This document shows, piece after piece, positions 57,144 through 64,000 of a DNA stretch of 64,000 bases. Source of the stretch: Nocardia rhamnosiphila NBRC 108938 (GTDB taxonomy: Bacteria; Actinomycetota; Actinomycetes; Mycobacteriales; Mycobacteriaceae); assembly GCF_000720425.1 (NCBI RefSeq), contig NZ_JOAJ01000002.1:1-64000 (forward strand). The letters are read 5' to 3'. The position numbers were made by a program, and so were the translations under genes. Position 1 is the stretch's first letter, and every line of letters starts with the position of its first letter. The notes beneath the pieces were generated by a model. The model saw only the letters and a program-made list of their open reading frames with translations. It searched no databases and was not told the origin of the DNA.

Positions 57144-57764
57144 ATGAGCCCAGTGACGGCGGGGGTAACGCCCCGGGCACAGTCGACCCGTATCCGGATC
57201 CTCGATGCCGCCGCGGCGGTGATGAGCGCGCGCGGCCTGGCCAACGCCACCACCAAGGAAATCGCCCGCGCCGCGGGTTTTTCCGAAGCCACGCTGTACA
57301 AGCACTTCCAGGACAAGGAGGATCTGTTCCTCACTGTCATGCGCGAACGGCTACCCACCGATTTCGTCGGCCATCTGGCCGGACTGGCCGACCGCGCGGG
57401 CACCAGCACGGTCCGCGTCCTGCTACAGGAGGTCGCCGCCCGCGCGCTGCCGTTCTACCGGGACCTCACGCCGATGCTGGGCGCGGCATTCGCCCAGCCG
57501 GACCTCCTCGCCCGGCACCAGGGTGTCCTGCGCGCCACCGGTCTGGGTCCGCATCTGGCGGTCTCGGCACTCGCCGAATACCTGCGCGCCGAGCAACGGC
57601 TGGGCCGGCTCACCGAGCGAGCACTACCCGACGCACTCGCCGCGCTGCTGCTCGGCGCCTGTTTCCAGCGGGCCTTCCTGATCGAGTTCGAGGGCGCACA
57701 TCTCGACGATCAATCCGCGGACGAGTTCGCCCGCGGATTGATCGACAGCCTGCTACCGGATTGA
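57144..57764 (+). CDS. TetR-family transcriptional regulator
   Basis: A 206-residue TetR regulator. The helix-turn-helix is at residues 18-62 (ARGLANATTKEIARAAGFSE and ATLYKHFQDKEDLF). The ATG at 57144 is chosen because GAGGAGG (57128-57134) is nine bases upstream; earlier in-frame starts at 57087 and 57120 overlap the operator region. Probably represses itself and the divergent deazaflavin-dependent oxidoreductase. Confidence 0.88.
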   Translation: MSPVTAGVTPRAQSTRIRILDAAAAVMSARGLANATTKEIARAAGFSEATLYKHFQDKEDLFLTVMRERLPTDFVGHLAGLADRAGTSTVRVLLQEVAARALPFYRDLTPMLGAAFAQPDLLARHQGVLRATGLGPHLAVSALAEYLRAEQRLGRLTERALPDALAALLLGACFQRAFLIEFEGAHLDDQSADEFARGLIDSLLPD

Positions 57765-57823
57765 TCGGGCAGGTTCCGACCCCTCTCCCCCGTGGCCGGA
57801 AGCCGCGCAGTCGTACCGGGTCG

Positions 57824-59665
57824 CTAGTCGAGCTTGCGCACGGCGCCCCTGTCGGCGGACTGGGCCAGGGCGGCATAGGCGCGCAGGGCGGTAGAGACAG
57901 GGCGCGCACGGTCGTGGGGACGGTAGCCGGTGCTGTTCTCCAGCCGGATGCGGCGAGCGGCGAGTTCGGCGTCCGGCACCTGGAGACGGAGCACGCGGCC
58001 CGGGATATCGATATGGACGGTGTCGCCGTCCTCGACCAGGGCCAGCGGTCCCCCCGCGGCCGCTTCCGGAGAGATATGGCCGATCGCCAGACCGGAACTG
58101 CCACCGGAAAAGCGGCCATCGGTGACGATTGCGACGGAACCAGCGAGGCCGCGACCCTTCAGATACGCGGTCGGATAGAGCATCTCCTGCATACCGGGGC
58201 CGCCGCGCGGGCCCTCGTAGCGGATCACCAGGACCGAGCCCGGGACCACTCGGCCGGAAAGGATCGCTTCGCTCGCCTCCTCCTGCGATTGCGTCACCAC
58301 CGCCGAGCCGGTGAAGACGGCCATATCGCCGGGCACTCCGGCCGATTTGACCACAGCGCCGGCGGGAGCGACGTTGCCACGCAGCACCGCCAGGCCACCG
58401 TCGGTGGAGTACGCGTGCGCGGCATCGCGGATGCAGCCACGCGCCGCATCGAGATCCAGCGACTGCCAGTGCGCCGACTGAGAGAAGGCCGACGCGGAAC
58501 GGGCACCACCGGGCGCGGCGTGGAAGAGCTCCACGGCCGGCCCGGCCGGCGATGCGCCCCGCACATCCCACCCGTCGAGCCACTCCTTCAGCGACTCGGC
58601 GTGCACCGCGTGAACATCGTTGTGTAACAACCCGGCTCGGTTCAGCTCGCCCAGGATCGCCGGGATGCCGCCGGCGCGGTGGACGTCCTCCATCAGATAG
58701 GTGCTGCTCGGGGCGACCTTGCACAGACAGGGGACCTCGCGGGAGCGGGCCTCGATATCGGCGAGGGTGTAGTCGAGCCGGGCCTCGTGGGCGGCGGCGA
58801 GCAGATGCAGGACGGTGTTGGTGGAGCCGCCCATCGCCAGATCCAGGGTCATGGCATTGTCGAAGGCCGCGCGGGAGGCGATCGCGCGGGGCAGCACGGA
58901 GAAATCGTCCTTGCGGTAGTAACGATCGGCCAGGTCCATCACCGCACGTCCGGCGGCCTCGTAGAGGGATCGGCGGGCGGTGTGGGTGGCAAGGATGGTG
59001 CCGTTGCCCGGCAGGGCCAGGCCGAGGGCTTCCAGCAGACAGTTCATCGAGTTGGCGGTGAACATACCCGCGCAGGAGCCGCACGTCGGGCAGGCCGCCT
59101 CCTCGATGCGGGCGATATCGGCGTCGGAGACAGTCGGATCCACCGCGTCGGCCATGGTGGTCACGAGGTCGAGGCCGGCACGGACCGTGCCGTCCCCGAG
59201 CACCGTCCGGCCGCCTTCCATCGGGCCACCGGAGACGAATACCGTCGGGATGTCGAGACGAAGGGCTGCCATCAGCATCCCCGGAGTGATCTTGTCGCAA
59301 TTGGAGATACAGACCAGGGCGTCGGCGCAGTGGGCCTGCACCATGTACTCGATCGAGTCGGCGATCAGGTCCCGGGAGGGCAGCGAGTAGAGCATCCCGC
59401 CGTGCCCCATCGCGATACCGTCGTCGATGGCGATCGTATTGAACTCCCGCGCGATTCCACCCGCCTGCCGGATCGCCGCGCTCACGACGCGTCCCACCGG
59501 CTGCAGATGGGTGTGTCCCGGCACGAACTCGGTGAAACTGTTGGCCACGGCTACTACGGGTTTGGTGCCGATATCCGCCGACGGGACCCCGGAGGCCCGC
59601 ATCAATGCGCGGGCTCCGGCCATATTCCGCCCGTGGGTGACCGTACGAGATCTCAGTTGTGGCAT
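57824..59665 (-). CDS. ilvD: dihydroxy-acid dehydratase
   Basis: A 613-residue IlvD, which dehydrates 2,3-dihydroxy-3-methyl-pentanoate or -butanoate in branched-chain amino-acid synthesis. Iron-sulfur ligands are in [11 protein letters not shown] and [15 protein letters not shown]; the C-terminal domain has [19 protein letters not shown]. The N-terminus [20 protein letters not shown] from the ATG at 59665 is the family's usual start, and length fits the 616-residue E. coli enzyme. It is not next to other ilv genes here. Confidence 0.95.
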   Translation of the reverse strand: MPQLRSRTVTHGRNMAGARALMRASGVPSADIGTKPVVAVANSFTEFVPGHTHLQPVGRVVSAAIRQAGGIAREFNTIAIDDGIAMGHGGMLYSLPSRDLIADSIEYMVQAHCADALVCISNCDKITPGMLMAALRLDIPTVFVSGGPMEGGRTVLGDGTVRAGLDLVTTMADAVDPTVSDADIARIEEAACPTCGSCAGMFTANSMNCLLEALGLALPGNGTILATHTARRSLYEAAGRAVMDLADRYYRKDDFSVLPRAIASRAAFDNAMTLDLAMGGSTNTVLHLLAAAHEARLDYTLADIEARSREVPCLCKVAPSSTYLMEDVHRAGGIPAILGELNRAGLLHNDVHAVHAESLKEWLDGWDVRGASPAGPAVELFHAAPGGARSASAFSQSAHWQSLDLDAARGCIRDAAHAYSTDGGLAVLRGNVAPAGAVVKSAGVPGDMAVFTGSAVVTQSQEEASEAILSGRVVPGSVLVIRYEGPRGGPGMQEMLYPTAYLKGRGLAGSVAIVTDGRFSGGSSGLAIGHISPEAAAGGPLALVEDGDTVHIDIPGRVLRLQVPDAELAARRIRLENSTGYRPHDRARPVSTALRAYAALAQSADRGAVRKLD

Positions 59666-59748
59666 GCCCTCGATACTCACCGGGAACCGCCGCGCGGCGA
59701 AGACGGCCGTAGTACTAGCACTTCCACCACCAGCACTACCCTGAACGG

Positions 59749-60543
59749 ATGGACACGGCGGCACAACGACGCGCGGAACTGGGCGGATTCCTGCGCGCGC
59801 GGCGCGCTCGGCTGGATCCCACCGAGGTCGGTCTGCCGCCGGCGGGGCCCCGGCGCCGCGGCGGGCTACGCCGGGAAGAGGTCGCCACCCTCTCCGGAGT
59901 GAGCGCCACCTGGTACACCTGGCTGGAACAGGGCCGTGAGATCCAGCCGTCCCGGCAGGTCCTGTCCGCGCTGGCCCGGACACTGCGGATGACCGCGACC
60001 GAAACCACCTACATCCTCTCGCTGGCGGGGTACGCGCAGCTCCCCGCCGACGCCGACCCGGTCGCGCCGGCGGCGCCGGCCCATGTGCAACGACTGCTCG
60101 ACGCGCTCACCGGGTTCCCGGCCTACGCCGTCGCGCCGGACTGGACGATCACCGGCTGGAACGCGGCATACGCCGACCTGTACCCCAATGTCGCCGGGGT
60201 CGCACCCGCCGAACGCAATCTGCTGCGGCTGGTGTTCACCGACCCGTACGTCCGGGACCTGCTGCCCGACTGGGAGGACACCAGCCGCCGGTTCCTCGCC
60301 GAGTTTCGCGCCGAGGCCGGGCCCCGCCTCGGGGATCTGGCCCGTTCGCCGATCATCCAGGAGCTACTGGGAGCGAGCCCGCACTTCCGTGAGGGCTGGC
60401 GCAGTCACCACATCGAGGGCTTCGCCTCGCGCACGCGGGTCTTCCGGCATCCGGCACGCGGGCTGCTGCGCTACGAGCACCATCGCCTGGCGCCCGCCGA
60501 CCATCCGGATCTGCATCTGGTCGTCTACGTCCCGGTGGGGTGA
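59749..60543 (+). CDS. XRE regulator with MmyB-like ligand domain
   Basis: A 264-residue regulator: helix-turn-helix at residues about 10-85 ([20 protein letters not shown] and [20 protein letters not shown]) and an MmyB-like PAS-type ligand-binding domain (about 105-262, [20 protein letters not shown]). Proteins of this type in actinobacteria bind fatty acids or respond to redox and drugs, often controlling a neighbouring oxidoreductase. Here the divergent neighbour is ilvD, 83 bases away. The 3' end overlaps the convergent kinase gene by 19 bases. Confidence 0.85.
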   Translation: MDTAAQRRAELGGFLRARRARLDPTEVGLPPAGPRRRGGLRREEVATLSGVSATWYTWLEQGREIQPSRQVLSALARTLRMTATETTYILSLAGYAQLPADADPVAPAAPAHVQRLLDALTGFPAYAVAPDWTITGWNAAYADLYPNVAGVAPAERNLLRLVFTDPYVRDLLPDWEDTSRRFLAEFRAEAGPRLGDLARSPIIQELLGASPHFREGWRSHHIEGFASRTRVFRHPARGLLRYEHHRLAPADHPDLHLVVYVPVG

Positions 60544-61616
60544 TCCCGGTGCGGGAATGCGCCGCCGCCGATCGTTCGGCCGATCAGTGCCGCGCGCGCG
60601 GATTCGGCCAGCCGGGCGGGCCGCTCGGTCAGCTCCGTCACATCGATATCCTGTTCGCCCATCACTCCGGCGCGGAAACGCGCGGCCACTCCCTCGGCGA
60701 TGGCCGCCAGCCGCCACAGCGCGAACGCCTGGTAGTAGGCGAGGTCGTCGAGGGCCCGGCCGGTGGCGTCCGCGTAGCGGGACAGCACCGTGTCGATATC
60801 GAGGTAGCCCTCGGCGGGTTCGGGAGCCCAACCGAACGGTTCGGCCGAGGTCCAGGCCGCGGCGAGCCAGCCGATATCGGCCATCACATCGCCCACGGTC
60901 CACAGCTCCCAGTCCAGCACGGCCCGGACGGTGCCGTCGGGCCCGATCAGCAGGTTGCCCGGACGGAAGTCGCCGTGGGTGATCCCGGTCCAGCGCTCGT
61001 CCGGCATCCGCCGGGCGAGGAGGTCATGGACTTCCCGAAGAGGTCCGGGTACGGCGCCGCCGGCGGTGAGCTGACGGCGCCAGCGGCGCAGCTGGCGTTC
61101 CAGATAGCGACCGGGTCTGCGCAGCTCGGCCAGCGGCCCGGTGGTGGTGTCGACGGCGTGGACGGCGGCGAGCGTATCGATGATATGGCGGGAAGCGGCA
61201 GCGCGACTCTCCCGCGGGATCGCGGCGGCGGAGGCCGCGTCGTCGGGAACGACGCCGTCCACGTTCGCCATCACGTAGAAATCGGCGCCGGTCACGGCGT
61301 GGTCGGTGCAGCAGCCCAGTACCGGCGGAACGGGAACCGGACTGCCGGCGAGCAGCTCGAGGATCCGGAACTCACGGACGACATCGTGGGCGGAGGCCAG
61401 GACGTGTCCGGTGGGCGGTCGACGCAGTACCCAGCGGCCGCCGGACTCGTCGTGGACACGGTAGGTGAGATTGGACCGGCCGCCGGTGATCAGCGCGAAC
61501 CGCAGGGGCGGCGCCACCGCGGGAACATGCTCGGCGAACCAGGCGGTGACCCGCTCGACATCGATACCGGCGGCGACGCTCGGGACCGCCGGGAGTTCAC
61601 TTCCGTCCTCGCTCAT
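60525..61616 (-). CDS. APH-type phosphotransferase (ACAD10/11-like kinase)
   Basis: A 363-residue kinase paralogous to the one at 13039-14073. Catalytic loop THGDFRPGNLLIG, metal Asp in VLDWELWTVGDVMADIG, N-lobe TGGRSNLTYRV and WVLRRPPTGHVLASAHDVV. As with its paralogue, the acyl-CoA dehydrogenase-linked group is the best family match, not antibiotic resistance. No acyl-CoA dehydrogenase lies next to it here. Convergent with the XRE regulator, with a 19-base overlap. Confidence 0.8.
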   Translation of the reverse strand: MSEDGSELPAVPSVAAGIDVERVTAWFAEHVPAVAPPLRFALITGGRSNLTYRVHDESGGRWVLRRPPTGHVLASAHDVVREFRILELLAGSPVPVPPVLGCCTDHAVTGADFYVMANVDGVVPDDAASAAAIPRESRAAASRHIIDTLAAVHAVDTTTGPLAELRRPGRYLERQLRRWRRQLTAGGAVPGPLREVHDLLARRMPDERWTGITHGDFRPGNLLIGPDGTVRAVLDWELWTVGDVMADIGWLAAAWTSAEPFGWAPEPAEGYLDIDTVLSRYADATGRALDDLAYYQAFALWRLAAIAEGVAARFRAGVMGEQDIDVTELTERPARLAESARAALIGRTIGGGAFPHRDHPTGT

Positions 61617-61687
61617 CGCCCAGCCATCTCTTCGGGTTCGGCCACCGGTGCCGCACCACGGTCCGTCTCATCGCTGCCCAGTCTGCT

Positions 61688-61903
61688 ACATATGAGACGT
61701 TTACCGCTAGTGCCCCATACTACGAACACGCACCGTTCGACAACGCGCCGAGTTACCGCAGGGAACCCGAACGTGCCGCGCCGGCCCTGGTCGAGGCCGT
61801 CCTCCAACCGGCGACGCGGGGAGAGCGGGTACCCGAGGGGCTCTCCGCCCACGCCGCCGGACACTACGACGACAAGGCCCTGGCCGCCCTCGGCGGGGCC
61901 GGC
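61688..61903 (+). pseudogene. possible C-terminal remnant of an AhpD/carboxymuconolactone-decarboxylase-like gene
   Basis: In one plus-strand frame, 72 codons without a stop read PSYRREPERAAPALVEAVLQ and RVPEGLSAHAAGHYDDKALA. This resembles the segment of AhpD-like proteins in which a variable linker is followed by a conserved HYDxxxLAAL helix. There is no CxxC peroxidase-like motif, no start with a ribosome site, and the similarity ends before the terminal helix. It fills the 301-bp gap between the kinase and monooxygenase genes. I rate it a decayed fragment. Confidence 0.4.
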
Positions 61904-61917
61904 GACAGACCGGTGGC

Positions 61918-63045
61918 CTATGCGCCGGCCAGTGGCACGTTCCAGGCGTCGTACTCGTACACCCAGTCCCCGTTGCCGGCTGTTTTCAGCCATTCGTTGG
62001 ACCGGGAGCCGCGCTGGATCCGGGCGGTCCGGTCCATCCGGGTGTGCTCGTACCCGGCCAGGGCGTCGGCCGCGCCGGCGTAGGTGTCCGACCCGAGGCA
62101 GCGCGCCAGCACCACCGCGTCTTCGATCGCCTGTCCCGCCCCCTGCGCCATGAACGGCATCATCGGATGACACGCGTCGCCGAGCAGTGTGACCGTGCCC
62201 GCGGTCCACGCCGGCAGTGGATCACGAACGTACAGGGCGGATTTCAGGACGTCGTCACAGGCGTCGAGCAGGGCGCGCGCCTCCGGGTGGAAGTCCCGGT
62301 ACAGGTCGCGTAGTTCGTCGGCGCTGCCCGGGGTCGTCCACGACTCCTCGGTCCACTCGTCCTGCGCGCAGGTGGCGAAGATGAAGATGTCCTTGCCCTG
62401 ACTCAGCGGGAACGTCACGATCTGGGTCGCGGCGTCCGGTCCCCACCATTTGGTGAAGCTGTCCAGATTCGGCACCGCGGCGACCGCCGCCGCCGGGACG
62501 ACCGCGCGGAACGCCACGACACCGGTGAAGGTGGGGTGCTCCGGGCCGAACAGCGCGGTGCGGACCGCGGAATGGATACCGTCCGCGCCGATGATCACGT
62601 CGGCTCGGTGTACACCGCCGTCGGCGAAATGGACGGCTCCGTCGCGGATATCGACGACCTGCCGGCCCAGCGAGATGTTGTCCTTCGGCAGCGCCGATTC
62701 GAGGGCGGACATGAGGTCACCACGGTGCAGGGTGAGCTGCGGTGAGCCGTAGCGTGCCTCCGCCGACGAGCCCATCTCGAGCCGCGAGGTCTCCGCACCC
62801 GTATCCCAGGTCCGGCTGATCCGGAACTGCGGCCGGGCCGCCGAATCCCGCAGTGCCGAGCCCAGGCCGAGACCGTCCAGCGCCCGGACGGCATTCGGTG
62901 TGAGATTGATATCCGCGCCGACCCGGGCGAATCGGCTCGTCCGCTCGAAGACCTGCGCGTCGATGCCGATCTTCCGGAGCGCGAGGGCCGCGGTGAGACC
63001 GCCGATACCCGCCCCGCAGACGGCCACACTCGGTGCCTTGCTCAT
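61918..63045 (-). CDS. FAD-dependent monooxygenase, NicC-like (6-hydroxynicotinate 3-monooxygenase type)
   Basis: A 375-residue class A flavin monooxygenase. FAD-binding GxGxxG is in VAVCGAGIGGLTAALALR, the DG motif in ADVIIGADGIHSAVR, and the GD motif in VTLLGDACHPMMPFMAQGAG. Similarity to Pseudomonas NicC, as I recall that sequence, includes the HPMxPxMAQGAxxAIEDA block, FTKWWGPDA and the C-terminal WVYEYDAW. Relatives also include salicylate hydroxylases, so nicotinate is a hypothesis. It is probably transcribed with the RidA-like, small and Rieske-like genes upstream. Confidence 0.83.
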   Translation of the reverse strand: MSKAPSVAVCGAGIGGLTAALALRKIGIDAQVFERTSRFARVGADINLTPNAVRALDGLGLGSALRDSAARPQFRISRTWDTGAETSRLEMGSSAEARYGSPQLTLHRGDLMSALESALPKDNISLGRQVVDIRDGAVHFADGGVHRADVIIGADGIHSAVRTALFGPEHPTFTGVVAFRAVVPAAAVAAVPNLDSFTKWWGPDAATQIVTFPLSQGKDIFIFATCAQDEWTEESWTTPGSADELRDLYRDFHPEARALLDACDDVLKSALYVRDPLPAWTAGTVTLLGDACHPMMPFMAQGAGQAIEDAVVLARCLGSDTYAGAADALAGYEHTRMDRTARIQRGSRSNEWLKTAGNGDWVYEYDAWNVPLAGA

Positions 63046-63097
63046 GATTCTTTCCTCAACTTTCGAGAGTGTGCGTGCGATCCGAACCGGCGGCGGA

Positions 63098-63496
63098 TCA
63101 GGTGCCGCTGTGTGACCCGATGACCCCCTGGGCCTCGATCTCCACCTTCAGGCCGGGCTCCACGAGCGCCGACACCTCGACGAGCGTCGAGCACGGGAAG
63201 TCGCCGGAGAACATCTCGGCGCGCGCCCTGCCGACCACTGCCCGGTCGGCGATATCGGTCAGATAGACACGCAATACGAGGATGTCGTCCACGACGGCCC
63301 CGCACGCCTCGGTGAGCGCCCGGACCCGCCGGAACGCCTCCTTTGCCTGTAGGTAGGGGTCGGCGCCGCCGACGATCCCGCCGGGCCCGCCGGCATGCAT
63401 TCCGGACAGGAAGAACTGATCGCCGTGCATCCTGGCGTTGCTGAACATGCCCGGCCGCGGGGCTTCCGCGACCGTTTCCGCCGCGACCCGCGTCAT
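63098..63496 (-). CDS. RidA-family protein
   Basis: A 132-residue RidA/YjgF-family protein (SNARMHGDQFFLSGMHAGGP, KEAFRRVRALTEACGAVVDD, LRVYLTDIADRAVVGRAR, VEVSALVEPGLKVEIEAQGV). RidA proteins hydrolyse enamine/imine intermediates; members in catabolic operons act as aminomuconate or similar deaminases. The conserved Arg of true RidA is replaced here by the STLVEVSAL pattern, which fits the deaminase-like subgroups. Its ATG overlaps the stop of the upstream small gene (ATGA). Confidence 0.82.
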   Translation of the reverse strand: MTRVAAETVAEAPRPGMFSNARMHGDQFFLSGMHAGGPGGIVGGADPYLQAKEAFRRVRALTEACGAVVDDILVLRVYLTDIADRAVVGRARAEMFSGDFPCSTLVEVSALVEPGLKVEIEAQGVIGSHSGT

Positions 63497-63834
63497 GCGC
63501 CGCGCCGCTCGTCGGATTCGCGGGTCAGCCGCTCGCGCACCGGCACGAAGTCGTAGGTCGGGTAGAAGTCGGTGTGGAACACACCCCACGCCCGCCGTTC
63601 CAGCTCGACATTCACGGCGGCGAGCTGCGCCACCGGCAGCCGCAGTGTCACGATCTGTCCCACGCCCATCGCCACCACCCAGGAGACGATTTCGCAGCCC
63701 GCGGGCGGAAAGTGCTGCCACCAGCCGGCGTCGTCGAGCCGGCCCTGGATCTGCTCCAGGTTCTGCGACTGGTCGTGCCGCAGGAACACTGTCAGCATCA
63801 TGGTGTCGGTGGAATCCGCCCGGGCCGCGCTCAT
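63493..63834 (-). CDS. uncharacterised 113-residue protein of the degradation cluster
   Basis: A small soluble protein with MMLTVFLRHDQSQNLEQIQG, WWQHFPPAGCEIVSWVVAMG and WGVFHTDFYPTYDFVPVRER. A ferredoxin-like alpha/beta pattern is likely. I do not know its function; I recall similar proteins near RidA-family and oxygenase genes. It is coupled by ATGA overlaps on both sides, to the RidA gene and to the partial gene upstream, so it is a true operon member. Confidence 0.7.
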   Translation of the reverse strand: MSAARADSTDTMMLTVFLRHDQSQNLEQIQGRLDDAGWWQHFPPAGCEIVSWVVAMGVGQIVTLRLPVAQLAAVNVELERRAWGVFHTDFYPTYDFVPVRERLTRESDERRGA

Positions 63835-64000
63835 ACCGGTTCGCCCGCCAGGATCGCGGCCTGTTTCCGCGCGTCCGCCCGGTAGATGCGGCGAATACGC
63901 GAGACACCGAGATCGTGCTGGTACAGGTGCTCCTCGTGATCGGCGTCGGCGGCCAGCGCCTCGAGCACCTCGCGGTCCTGTTCGAGCACCTCCCAGTGCC
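63831..64000 (-). CDS. partial gene, probable Rieske oxygenase alpha subunit, C-terminus
   Basis: The window ends inside this minus-strand gene. The last 55 codons read HWEVLEQDREVLEALAADAD, then HLYQHDLGVSRIRRIYRADA and GEPV before a TGA that overlaps the next gene's ATG. The pattern xxEQDxxVLEAL and terminal arginine-rich helix resemble the C-terminus of Rieske-type ring-hydroxylating oxygenases. The Rieske and iron-site motifs are outside the window, so this is a suggestion only. Confidence 0.5.
   Translation of the reverse strand, partial: HWEVLEQDREVLEALAADADHEEHLYQHDLGVSRIRRIYRADARKQAAILAGEPV

Noticed and set aside
60540..62153. 537-codon plus-strand frame over the second APH kinase
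   Set aside because: It covers the conserved kinase gene on the opposite strand and has no recognisable domain; treated as a shadow.
1..64000. tRNA, rRNA, CRISPR arrays, riboswitches and origins of replication
   Set aside because: I found no cloverleaf, rRNA-like block, regular spacer array or aptamer-like element by reading; a covariance-model search would be needed to exclude them formally.

Overview
The window is very G+C-rich DNA from a mycolic-acid-type actinobacterium. The gene set (LigB-type DNA ligase, carboxylic acid reductase, paired acyl-CoA dehydrogenases, many TetR/IclR/LacI/PucR regulators, an MptpB-like phosphatase, a deazaflavin-dependent oxidoreductase) points to Nocardia or a close relative. 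The genus is an inference. I see no rRNA, tRNA or CRISPR array. The left edge cuts an IS481-type transposase, and several decayed gene fragments lie in the intergenic spaces.

Layout. 0-2.3 kb: transposase remnant, a DUF1360 membrane protein and LigB. 2.3-9.7 kb: an IclR-controlled carboxylate/acyl-CoA catabolic locus (alpha/beta hydrolase and IclR facing a CoA-transferase, two acyl-CoA dehydrogenases, an MHS-type symporter and a crotonase). 9.8-11.6 kb: a divergent acyl-CoA dehydrogenase/TetR pair with four copies of one operator core. 11.8-14.5 kb: an XRE-TetR fusion regulator, then a decayed acyl-CoA locus keeping an APH-type kinase and two copies of a palindromic operator. 14.5-18.9 kb: an ArsR-type/SRPBCC/DUF1801 operon, a Pip/YhgE-like membrane protein and a hydrolase.

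19.1-32.2 kb is the most unusual part. A 3614-residue trimodular NRPS (C-A-T-C-A-T-C-A-T-C, ending in a condensation domain with no thioesterase) is followed by a long hairpin, a cytochrome P450 without the K-helix ExxR arginine, and an unrecognised small protein. The third adenylation domain has a threonine-like specificity code; I could not assign the first two. This looks like an undescribed small biosynthetic cluster.

32.2-46.7 kb: CoA-ester lyase and GntR regulator, secreted lipase with a very strong terminator, carboxylic acid reductase, neutral ceramidase and PucR-type regulator, then a coupled cassette of a small ORF, a truncated desaturase-like protein and a patatin-like hydrolase. 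46.8-55.3 kb: two divergent operons (ABC importer plus glycerate kinase; MocA-type dehydrogenase, DUF993 and TIM-barrel isomerase) around a LacI regulator. An identical 14-bp operator lies in front of each, so I read them as one regulon for an oxidised sugar or related compound.

55.4-64 kb: exported MptpB-like phosphatase, a deazaflavin oxidoreductase/TetR pair with inverted operators, IlvD, an XRE/MmyB-type regulator, a second APH-type kinase, and at the right edge a NicC-like monooxygenase with a RidA-family protein, a small unknown protein and the tail of a probable Rieske oxygenase, suggesting degradation of an aromatic or N-heteroaromatic compound.
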